Part shown: positions 51,901-61,389 of the stretch, piece after piece
How the letters are laid out: every line of letters begins with the position of its first letter
How positions within the stretch are numbered: the first letter of the stretch is position 1
Notes under the pieces: model-generated
Seen by the model: the letters and a program-made list of their open reading frames with translations, nothing else
The model's database searches: none
What the model was told of the DNA's origin: nothing
Assembly (NCBI GenBank): GCA_004335835.1
Contig: RWJK01001498.1
Span: forward strand, 1,442-65,441
Length of the DNA stretch: 64,000 nucleotides
Direction: 5' to 3'
Origin: Scenedesmus sp. ARA3
Lineage: Eukaryota; Chlorophyta; Chlorophyceae; Sphaeropleales; Scenedesmaceae
Translations under genes and position numbers: made by a program

Positions 51901-54900
51901 CAATTGTCGCTGACAACCACTTGCTTGTTTACAATTGACAAGCAGCAGCTTCAGCATGCCAGCGACCTGCAGCACACGATGATTGTTAATTTGTGATGAT
52001 GGTTACGAGGGTGATCTTGCTGCGCAGAAGCACCAGCAGCAGCTTCAGCACACCAGGCACTTGCTCCTCCTGTTGCGCTGACTCAGCCAACCCACCTCAG
52101 CTGACAGCAGGTCCCCGAAGGTTGCAACCACATGAGCCATGCACAGGATGGCACACTCCTTGACCTCCCGATCTTGTCTGCACGCTCAAGCCCCTAACTA
52201 AATGTAATGTATGCTGCCTTGACACGCACCTCAGCTGACAGCAGGTCCCCGCAGGCTGCCACCAAATGGGACATGCACAAAATAGCACACTCCGTGACCG
52301 CCTGGTTCTCTCTGCACATTCGAGCCCATGCCTAACTATGAAGCATGCCGGCTCAGCCAACCCACCTCAGCTGACAGCAGGTCCCCGCAAGTTGCCACCA
52401 AATGGGCCATGCACAGGATTGCACAATCCTTGACCTCCTGGCCTTCTCTGCCGCCTCGAGCCCAGAATATAGCTACAAATGAAGAATGCTGCCTCAGCCA
52501 ACGCACCTCAGCTGACAGCAGGTCCCCGCAGGTTGCCACCAGATGAGCCATGCACAAAATTGCACACTCCTTGACCTCCTGGTCCTGGTCCTGTGCTGCC
52601 AGCCGCCCATTGATGCAGGAGAACATGCCAGCCACAACAGGCGCCAGCTCGGGGGCTGTTGGGGCGGCCGGGTTGGGCCGGATGACTGACACCATCTGCT
52701 CACACACCCGCAGCGCCTCGGCGGCGACCTGCAAACATGTACAGACATGTACACATGATTTCAGCTCACGCGCAGCTGCGCTGTTTAAGCTTCAATAGGG
52801 TGAGTGTTGAACAGTGCTCTGACAAAAAGGGTGCCGAGGACGCGCTTCAACACACCTATCCAGTTCTTATGTGAGGCACTGCTAAACAGCGCAACCAATC
52901 CACCTTGTAGTAGCGCTCCCCCACTGCCGCAAGCATGTAAATCATTCAGTAACTGACACGGTAGCACACGTTATTCTATGTCCCGGCAGCTGTACAAGCG
53001 CTGCTGTGTGCAGGCGCCTACCTTGTAGTAGCGCTCCCTCACTGCCGCAAACACGCCGCTGCGCAGCTGTACTTGCACCAGCTGTCAGGCGCTGCAGCAG
53101 GTGTGTGCAGCCTCGCTCAAACCCTCAACCCTTACCTTGTAGTAGCGCTCCCCGACTGCCGCAAACACGCCGCTGCTGAGCTGTGCAACGTGCTGCTGGA
53201 ACACTGGGGGCGCGTTGCTCTCCATGGCAGCCCGCAGGAATGTGAGCGCCTCGATTTTGAGGCTGCTGCTGCTGGCTGACTTGTCCTTGCAGGCCAGCAG
53301 GATGCCTGCGGCAGAGAATGTAGGGACAGCAACCATGCGCGGCAGTGTTGCAGCGGGAAACAGAGTCAAACATAACCTCTACAGCAGCTTAGAGGCTGCT
53401 GCTGCTGGCCGACTTGTCCTTGCAGGCCAGCAGGATGCCTGCAAGAGAAGAAAGTAGGGACAGCAGCCACGCGCAACAGCATTTTGATGGGAAGCACAAC
53501 GAAACAGAATGGCATGAATGGCATTGAAGCACCATACTATTCATGCTGTAACGTTGCTCCAGCCTACAGACGCAGCCGTGCGGAATGCCAGCACTGGATA
53601 CACTTTTAGAATTTATGTTTCAAGAGGACATACAGCCAGTGATATCAGGCAACTGCTGGTTCACCAAGCTTAATGAATGCTGCAGTCCTCCCTCCCCAAG
53701 AGCAAGTGCAGCATGTACTTGGAGGCGCAAATTGCAGTCAGTTGAGTCAGCAACTACTCGCATTGCGAGTTGTGGCCGGCTCAGCGACTGCAAACGGTGC
53801 CTCCCAAGTACATGCTGCCCTTGCTCTCCCATAAACACCGCTTAGTTCACTGCTATCCCAATATCGTATTGACGATTGTTGTACACACCTGGCACCAGCA
53901 TGCCCACATGGTCGGGCACACTGCCTGTATGGCACACTCCTCCTGCAACTTTGTAATCAACAGTAACATGAAACTAACACCCACCTGGCACCAGCATGCC
54001 CACATGGTCGGCCACACTACCCGGCAGCAACCCAACCAGTGAGCGCAACACGGTGGACATGCCCATGCGCGGAAGGACGAATGGACATAAGTACCATGGT
54101 AGACATCACCAAGATGACATAACAAGATGACAGCGTCATCAAACCCGTACTCACTTGCAACACCTTAACAATGACAAGATGGCATTATTGTCTCATCCAC
54201 AGGATCCTGTGGATGAAACAATGATGCCTCCTTGTCTTTGATGAGCTGCCGCAATATAGTATGGGCTTGATGACGCTGATCATGTTGGTCATACAGCCAC
54301 CCTACCTGGCACCAGAGCATGCCCACAGTCACATTGCCCGGCAGCACCCAACCAGCGTGCCAGCACCGTAAACATGCCCATGCGCAATTCGAAAACAGAA
54401 TAAGGTAGCATGGCAATGATGGCCAAGATGACACACCAAGATGACCAGGGTGGTTGTATGACCAAAATAACCAGCGTCATCAACCCCATACTCACTTGCA
54501 ACACCTCATCGTAACAAGATGACACAATGACGCCATTGTCGCACCTAGTTATTGATCAAGTGTCACAAGTCAGTAAGGGCTTGACGGCGCTGGTTACCTT
54601 GGTCATACCACCACCCTACCTGGCACCAGAGCATGCCCGCATGGACGGCCACACCTGGAAGCACGCCACCGGCGTGCACACAGCACAGTGCCCATTGAAG
54701 TCCGCTTCCACACAAGATCAACAACAACAATCGACACGATGAATGCGCGGCACCCACCTGGCACCAGCAAGCCCACGTGGTCGGCCACACTGCCTGGCAG
54801 TACACCAACCAGTGTGCGCAGCACGGTGAACATGCCCATGCGCGTCTTGAAGATTCAAAAACAACAACCATGCATCGAGCATCCACGCTGCATGGATGCT

Positions 54901-57159
54901 GCAGCTTTGTGTGAAATGCTGCAACCCACTCACAACATGAAACAACCTGGCAAAATAACACCCACCTGGCACCAGCATGCCCACATGGTCGGCCACGCTG
55001 CCCGGCAGCACACCAACCAGTGTGCGCAGCACAGTGAACATGCCCATTCGAGTCTTGGGTGACTTATCGGCCAGCTGCCTTGCTGCTGCCTTGAGCATGG
55101 GGCCCACGTCGCGCAGCAGCAGCTGCAGCGGGCTGGCAGGGTCGGTGGCATCATAGCGACCCGACACGATGCCAACCTGCAGCAATGACAGGTAAAAAGG
55201 CTCACAAAGAGTGCGTCCACGTGTCACAACAGCTGTCACAACAGCTGTAGCGACGGCCAGTGCAGTTGTCACTTTGATGATCTGACCGCAGGGCCGGCAG
55301 TTACCGGGTCTGACATCATCGTCTAAGAAGCCCTTCGGCGGCAGCGGCAACAATGAGGCGCAGGAATCGATCCACGCGTCTACGGCTTGCTGTGGCAAGG
55401 GCAGCTGTGAAGCCCGTCAAACCTGAGTGCACGGCAGCCAACCTGCAGGAGGAGTGCGCAACACAACAGCTGCTGCAAATAGCCGCCCTGACAAAACTGC
55501 ACCACGAGACTTGCCCCAGCAGGTCGCAGTAGAGGCAAACGCGCTCCCAACAGAAACAGCAACGTCCGCTCCCCCCATGCACAGCTACGAAGCTGCAGCG
55601 CCTCACCTGCCGCAGCAGGTCGCAGTAGGCTGCAAATACGTCCGCCTTTACGTTCTCCTCGCGCTCCCGGAAGCGCGCCACCAGCTCCCCAGCTGCCTTG
55701 CTGTAGATGTCTGCCAGCTGGTCGGGGTAGGCGTGCACCAGCGCCGACAGCAGCTTGGCAGCAGCCCTGCAGCATGGCCATCAAAGCAAAGATACCTAGA
55801 GGACATAGACAGTATGAGCGGTGTGCAGAACGAACAGTGCACCAGCTCTGACAGCAACTTGGCCGCAGCCCTGCAGCACAGCCAACACAGCATGGGGACT
55901 TGAGAAGTGCAGCAAGTGCAGGCTGTGCAATTACAGAAGTGCACCAGCGCTGACAGCAGCTTGGCAGCAGCCCTGCAGCACAGTGGACACAGCAGGTGGA
56001 ACTGAGGCGGACACAGCATGGGCACTGTGCGAATCGAGCAGTGCACCAGCGCTGACAGCAGCTTGGCAGCAGCCCTGCAGCATAGCCAACATAGCACGAG
56101 GACTTGAGAAGTGCAGCAAGTGCAGGCTGTGCAGGAGCACAGCCCAGAGCAGACAGCAGCTTGGCGCCAGCCCTGCAGGTAACACAGCATAAGGACTTGG
56201 GAAGTGCAGCAAGTGACATGGTGCAATGCAAAAAGGCACTCGGCAGCGCAACAGCAGCGCAACAGGGTCAGCCGTAACAAAAGCATTAATGTGCACGCAT
56301 TTCTCAGTCATCCAGTGTTGTGCAGCTGCCGCAGAGGAGTGTCTGCGCGGGCTTTACCCTCACCTGCGCACTTTCCAGCTCATGTCCTCGTCATCGCTGT
56401 ACTCTTCTTCGCTGCCATCATCATCGTCTTCGCTGCCGCCCTCACCACCATCCTCATCCATGTCGTCAGCAGCTGCAGCAGCACACAGGGAGGCAGTACA
56501 AGGCAGGCAGTACACGACAAGTGTTGTGAATTCAGGTGAGAAGTCGCTGCTGCCCTCACCACCATCCTCATCCATGTCATCAGCAGCTGCAGCAGCACAC
56601 AGGGGGAAGGGGGCGTTCAAGGCAGGCAGTGCACATGAGTTAAGGTGTGTGTGGTGCTTTGCCGCCATCCTCATCCATGTCATCAGCAGCTGCAGCAGCA
56701 GGAGGGAAGGCAGGCAGTACACCAGACAGGCAGCGCAGAAGAAAGTGCGTAAGGCAGGCGATGCGCAAGACACGCATTACATATGGCAGACAGTCCGTAA
56801 GGGAGGCAGTATGTGAGGCGGGCAGTACTCAAGGAAGGCAGTACATTGACAGCAGCTCAGCGCAGGCTTATTAGGTTTTCAGAGTTTCATTCATGGGTTC
56901 ATGGTTCATCAGCTTCACTGTGTAACCTTGACAGACGAACCGCGTGCTCACCGTAGTTGGGGTCGTACTTGATGTAGCGCAGCGCCTCCGCCAGCAGCTG
57001 CTCCAGGAAGGGCCGCGCATCAGCAGGCGAGCGCGACACAAAGCTCTCCAGCGCCTGGCCAGCAGCAGAAGCAGCAGCAGCAGCAGCACGGTCAGTGAAG
57101 ATGCAAATTAGTGAGCTCAGGAGGCCTAAAGGTACGATAACACCAGTGTCACCAAATGC

Positions 57160-57191
<32 letters not shown>

Positions 57192-60100
57192 AAGGATGCT
57201 GCTGCAGCAGGCAGACTCGCTGCGCCCCAGATTTTTGGGCTTGCCAGCAACCACCCGCAAATTGAAAACATTGCTAACACTGTGCGCAATCCTCGATGAG
57301 CCATGACGTACTGCTGCAGTTGAGCCCTCTTCAACCCTGCACATGTACCTGCAGCGCATACTCGCGCAGCTCCTCATCTCCTTCTGCTGCCTGCTGAACA
57401 CACACACTTCACAGCCATGTATGTTACATTTAGGCCTCAGGCAACACCCCTGACTGCAGATACAAAAAGCCCTTTCCCGCACCTGCAGCGCATACTCGCG
57501 CAGCTCATCATCACCCTCCGCTGCCTTCTGGCCGTACTGCACCATCAGCGGCACCGCCTGGGTCAGGTGACGGCCAAACCTGCGGGCACACAGGCGGCAG
57601 CGGGGACACAACGGTTTGCACAGCTGGACAGGCATGCGGCCTTCTATCCGCACTGTATCATACGCGGCACCGCTTCGGTCAGGTGGCGGCCAAACCTGCA
57701 AGGCAAAGGGTGCAGGCGTGCTCGGGGACACAAGGTTTGCACAGCTGGACAGTTGCGCGGCCTACAGTGCCAGCGCCTGACACCATGCTTTCAGGTGCTA
57801 AGCTGTCGATGTGTTTGTCCTGCAAACCGAGGACATGCCATGCACTGCTACGTGACACACACAGCACCTTGCAAGGCCAGCAGCCAGCCCTGCACTTTGC
57901 ACAATCATATGTTTGCACCGGCAACACGCACCTGTAGCCCACTGCCTTGCTGAGCGCGCCCACACACAACAACTGCCCACTAACGACACCTGCCAACTCA
58001 GCAGTCGGCTCTACACACCATGATGTCCTAACCACGCTTACCTGTATCCCACTGCCTTGCTGAGTGCCCCCACTCCCTGCACATAGCTGCGTGCTGTGTC
58101 GGGCTTGAGGGCGCCTCCCTTCAGCTGGCCCAGCTTGTGCTGAGCCACTGCATCCAGCTGCGCATCAGACAGGCATGGAGACAGCGCACCTGCTTGCACG
58201 CAGCAGCAGCAGCAGCAGCAGCAGCACATGTTAGGTGCAATGGCAGCCAGCTAGCTTGTGCTGAGCAACTGCATCCAGCTGCGCATCCGACAAGCACGGC
58301 GACAGCGCACCTGCAGCAGCCGCCGCCGCCGCAGCAGCAGCAGCGCATGTTAGATTGGACAAACGGACACAACACAGTTTCCAACGTTAGTAGCGCTACA
58401 GCTGCCGCATGCCACACGTATGCAGCGCAGCGCACGCTTGCAGATGCCCTGCCTGCTGTCACTCCCTGAACACTACTACCACGTTTCCTACATCAGCATG
58501 CTAACTGATGCTGCATGCCCACCTATGCAGTCCAGCGCGCGCTTGCGGATGCCCTGCCTGCTGTTGCTGCCTGAACACGATAACCGCTATATGCACACCC
58601 AATCAGCCAACTGCTGCAACCTGTGCGCACCTATGCAGTGCAACGCGCGCTTGCGGATGCCCTGCCTGCTGTCGTCCAGGTATGGCTGCAGCAGCTGCAC
58701 GATGGTGGCGTGCTGCTCCGGCAGCAGGTGCCCAAACTTGGCCACCACGTCAGTCAGGATGTCCAGGCTGTCCGTGAGCACCTCAAAGTTGTCCTGACAG
58801 CAGCAGAGCGCATGCAGGAGATACACAAAACATATCCGTTGAGAGCCACTGATCGCTTGAGTCAGTAGTAGTACCAGTCTAAAGTTTTTGACGAGTGTTT
58901 AAACAGGCCGCAATACAGCAGCCTCTGCTGGTTTGTGGGTACAAACAGAATCAACTCATGCAACTGTTGGCAGCGGCTTCCGACCCTGCCAGCACCCGCT
59001 CACCTTGTGCATCACTCCATCCAGCATGCAGCTGCAAATCAGCGGCTGTGGAGGCAGGGTGAATGGCTGTGGAGGTAGGGTGAAGTACAGCAGAACCCAC
59101 CAGCCAGTGGGCGTCGATTGACTGACTTTCTCACTGTCACCAGACTGATACTTCCAAGCGCCACCCCCTCACCTTCTGCGTCACACCGTCCAGCATGCGG
59201 CTGCAGATCAGCGCAGCAGCAGGGTGCGCCAGGCTGCCGCCCGCCACCTCGATCACTGTCTTCAGGCCAATGCTCGCAATGTCCCTGCTGCTGCTGTCCT
59301 TCTTGGAGGGAGCCGCCACCTTTTCGCAGAGGCCTTTGACTAGCTCCATCACGCGCGCCTCACCAACCTTGCGCACCAACACGCCGAGGCTGCGGCAGGC
59401 AGCAGGCAGCAGCAGCGGCAGCAGCAGGGATATGCATTTCCAGGATTGCCTATTTCGTAGTACCAAAGAAGAGTAGATCAAACACGGCGAAGAGACGACG
59501 CTGGTGTCCAACATGTATTGCCGCCACAAATGCATGCATTACTTGTGTCATGGCTGCAGTGATATTTGCACCAAACAAGACGCTGCGAATGAGCATCAGC
59601 AGCAGCTCAGCAGCAGCTGCTGTCATGACAAGCTAACTACTACTGCACCAGGACAGCTGCGAGGCGCACCACTTGACCGTCAGCCCCAGACATGCTTTGC
59701 AGTCCCTACAGTTGTATGGGTTTACATTTCACATGCACCATCACCACCCCTCAGCCGCACCACTTGACCGCCAGGCCTGAGATGTCGCCGCTCTGGTCCT
59801 CCAGCTGCACTGCCACCACATTGCACAGCTTGCGCTCCAGCTCAGGGTCCACCTACACATGACAAAATAACAAGCAACATAACAGCACAAGGTGCCAGCA
59901 ATGACGTCAACACATGTCTAATGAAGCGTCAAATGAATCGGCAACACGAGGGAAGGCTACTTTTGATGTGATCTTTCAAGTGAAATGCCTTCATTGGCGC
60001 TATTGCAAGGCGATGCACGGGGTTGTGCAATTCTCAGCTCCATGCAGCAGCACCAGAGAACTCTCGTGCGCTCCCTGCTGCTGGCGCGGCCACCCTGGGA

Positions 60101-60933
60101 GTGACAGCTTACAGCAGCAAGAGCATATGTCTCGTGATGCCTGCTGCCTGCACGCTGCTGCGCTGCTCACTGCACGCCTGTAAGGCTGCTGATAGCTCTG
60201 CTGCTGCTGCTGCTGCCTAGCTGCTGCTGGATGCTGCTGGTCACCTGGAAGGTGTCTTTGCTGAGCTCATTGAGCAGGTCAGAGGTGGCCATGTAACGGA
60301 AGTCCTTGTCCTTGGAGGCCACCTGCAGCAGCAGCAGCAGCCCAGCCAGTGCCTCCTGTTACATTTGCTGGTTCATAGGCAGGCTTGCTGTATGGCATGC
60401 TGAGACTGCTTGCCGCACCTGTGCATGTTCATGATCAGTTCCAAGCATTCAACTCGTGAGTGCGACTGTCAGGCAGGGAGTAGCAGTACAACAAAATGCG
60501 CACGATGCCATACCATGTGCAAGGATCGTGTCCATGCTGTGCAGCTGCAGACTTGCAATAATTGCACCCCATTGAACCTTGAAGCGACCCAGCAACTGAG
60601 ATGCTTTCTGACATAACCACGAACTAACAACTGAGATGCTTTCTGACATCAAAAGTCAAGTACATGATGCTGCATGTGGCGGGTGCTGCTGCCATGGACG
60701 CTGCTGCTGCCACGTCTTGCTGTTGCAGCAGCATGGCAAGCCTGGCACAACCTAAATGAACCAATCAAAAAACATTGCACATGCAGAGTATGACCGCTGT
60801 CACGGGGGTGTAGCTCTGGGTGTCCCGAGCCACCAGAAACAACTGCTGGATCCTCAGGCGGGGCAGTCTACAGACACCATGAACGTGCGCTGCTGACCTT
60901 CTCCAGGATCACGTTGATCGCTGCCGCCGACAT
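45973..60933 (-). CDS. CAND1: CAND1, cullin-associated NEDD8-dissociated protein
   Basis: Twenty-four exons, all phase-compatible, give 1241 residues, the family's length: 60933-60898, 60322-60245, 59852-59761, 59389-59173, 58793-58631, 58189-58042, 57579-57483, 57054-56952, 56472-56364, 55766-55607, 55176-54966, 53305-53136, 52728-52507, 51807-51673, 51129-50842, 49781-49517, 49302-49058, 48808-48739, 48446-48312, 48111-48014, 47670-47500, 47319-47100, 46668-46571, 46167-45973. CAND1 is a HEAT-repeat solenoid that wraps unneddylated cullin-RBX1 and exchanges F-box and other adaptors. Hallmarks in order: KDKDFRYMATSDLLNELSKD (N-terminus), DIASIGLKTV, GALSKAVGYRFG, the acidic DEDGGEGGSEDDDDGS loop before DDEDMSWKVRR, FREREENVKADVFAAY, LKIEALTFLRAAM, AAVGERYYKV, AQDQDQEVKECAI, RNEITRLPAVKGFA, FLRKANRLLRQAAL, LALLCLGEIGRR, RNVVAECLGRLAL, VDLGPFKHRIDDGLELRKAA and the C-terminal RHEELLRSCLRAVDALNRL. 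The protein looks intact. Introns hold about 35 partial copies of flanking exon ends. Confidence 0.97.
46732..46872 (-). repeat. Echoes of the 5' end of CAND1 exon 23
   Basis: Two partial copies (46732-46770 and 46836-46872) of the acceptor plus the first 25-30 bases of exon 23 (GGGPAVLSQL region) lie in the upstream intron. Confidence 0.85.
47888..47952 (-). repeat. Echo of the 3' end of CAND1 exon 20
   Basis: One copy of the last 55-60 bases of exon 20 (VKYMVVDKPHPVDDLLK region) with its GTGAG donor lies in the downstream intron, about 90% alike by eye. Confidence 0.88.
50064..50690 (-). repeat. Four echoes of the 3' end of CAND1 exon 15
   Basis: Copies near 50631-50690, 50507-50560, 50271-50329 and 50064-50124 repeat the last 45-55 bases of exon 15 (VLPAGLVLVRSPLLQ) with an intact GTGAG donor. 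Parts of the intervening intron are also repeated, so the units are tandem duplications of exon end plus intron. Confidence 0.92.
51459..52068 (-). repeat. Echoes of both ends of CAND1 exon 14
   Basis: One copy of the exon's 3' end lies at 51459-51512 downstream. Two copies of its 5' end lie at 51939-51972 and 52033-52062 upstream. A separate 35-bp direct repeat (GCTGACAACCACTTGCTTG type) sits at 51870-51940. The functional exon is 51807-51673. Confidence 0.82.
52091..52450 (-). repeat. Three echoes of the 3' end of CAND1 exon 13
   Basis: Copies at about 52361-52450, 52226-52312 and 52091-52180 repeat the last 80-90 bases of exon 13 (EVKECAILCMAHLVATCGD region) with the donor, at a spacing near 135 bp. 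Confidence 0.92.
52900..53442 (-). repeat. Echoes of both ends of CAND1 exon 12
   Basis: The 5' end with acceptor is copied at 53381-53442 upstream. The 3' end with donor (AAVGERYYK region) is copied at 53018-53075 and 52900-52938 downstream. The functional exon is 53305-53136. Confidence 0.9.
53886..54850 (-). repeat. Five echoes of the 3' end of CAND1 exon 11
   Basis: Copies at about 54757-54850, 54610-54695, 54296-54385, 53986-54075 and 53886-53935 repeat up to 90 bases of the exon end (MGMFTVLRTLVGVLPGSVAD region) with a GTGGGT-type donor. Divergence differs between copies, so they arose at different times. They fill much of the 1.66-kb intron. Confidence 0.92.
55503..56182 (-). repeat. 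Echoes of both ends of CAND1 exon 10
   Basis: Four copies of the acceptor plus the first 35-45 coding bases (AAAKLLSALVH region) lie at about 55838-55882, 55936-55982, 56037-56085 and 56137-56182, upstream. One copy of the 3' end lies at 55503-55545, downstream. The functional exon is 55766-55607. Confidence 0.92.
56547..56702 (-). repeat. Two echoes of the 5' end of CAND1 exon 9
   Basis: Copies at 56547-56600 and 56658-56702 repeat the CTG-rich acceptor and the first codons (ADDMDEDGGEG) of the acidic-loop exon. Confidence 0.88.
57347..57700 (-). repeat. Echoes of both ends of CAND1 exon 7
   Basis: The 5' end is copied at 57650-57700 and the 3' end (GDEELREYALQ-like) at 57347-57400. The functional exon is 57579-57483. 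A CTG tract at 57163-57192 lies further into the downstream intron. Confidence 0.88.
57925..58318 (-). repeat. Echoes of both ends of CAND1 exon 6
   Basis: The 5' end with acceptor (ALSPCLSDAQLDAVAQHKL region) is copied at 58249-58318. The 3' end with donor (GALSKAVGYR) is copied at 57925-57975. The functional exon is 58189-58042. Confidence 0.9.
58416..59690 (-). repeat. Echoes of the 3' ends of CAND1 exons 5, 4 and 3
   Basis: Exon 5's end (RQGIRKRALHCIG region) is copied at 58520-58567 and 58416-58460. Exon 4's end is copied at 58999-59045. A short copy of exon 3's end lies at about 59660-59690. Each sits in the intron just downstream of its source exon. Confidence 0.85.
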
Positions 60934-61389
60934 TTTGAGGAGCCGATTGGTGTCTGTGCTACGCCTGGCTGTTCCCTTTCAGCACATGAATTCGCCCGAG
61001 GCCCAGTCTCTGGCCTCTGTCGGGCTCAGCTGCCACAAGTTCGTCTCAGACGTCTTTGAAACGTCACAACTGTCTTTAAAGTGTGGCAAAAAACGTTGAT
61101 CCTGTCCTGTATTTGAATTAGCGAGCGTACGCAAGAGCACGGACGCGCTCAATTGATCACAAACCTAATGGATGTCTTTCCCACTGCCTTCAAACCCCTT
61201 GATTCTCTTCAATGAGCGTCGCCAAGGCATCGGGTAGGCATTCGCGGCACTTCGACACCTCAAACCCTTGCGCAACAGGCAACGCAACATTGCTATAAAT
61301 AAAATTCTTACTTCCTTTGATGGTTTTGTCCCTGGTCCGACGCAGCTGTACAGTACTGCTCTTGGCCCCACCTGGTCACTAGTAGTGGC
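60934..61389. promoter_or_regulatory. Divergent CAND1/RBCX promoter region
   Basis: The two start codons are 456 bp apart and point away from each other, so both promoters lie here. No coding exon is supported; a plus-strand frame open across 60914-61099 overlaps CAND1 exon 1 in antisense and has no motif. Confidence 0.55.
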
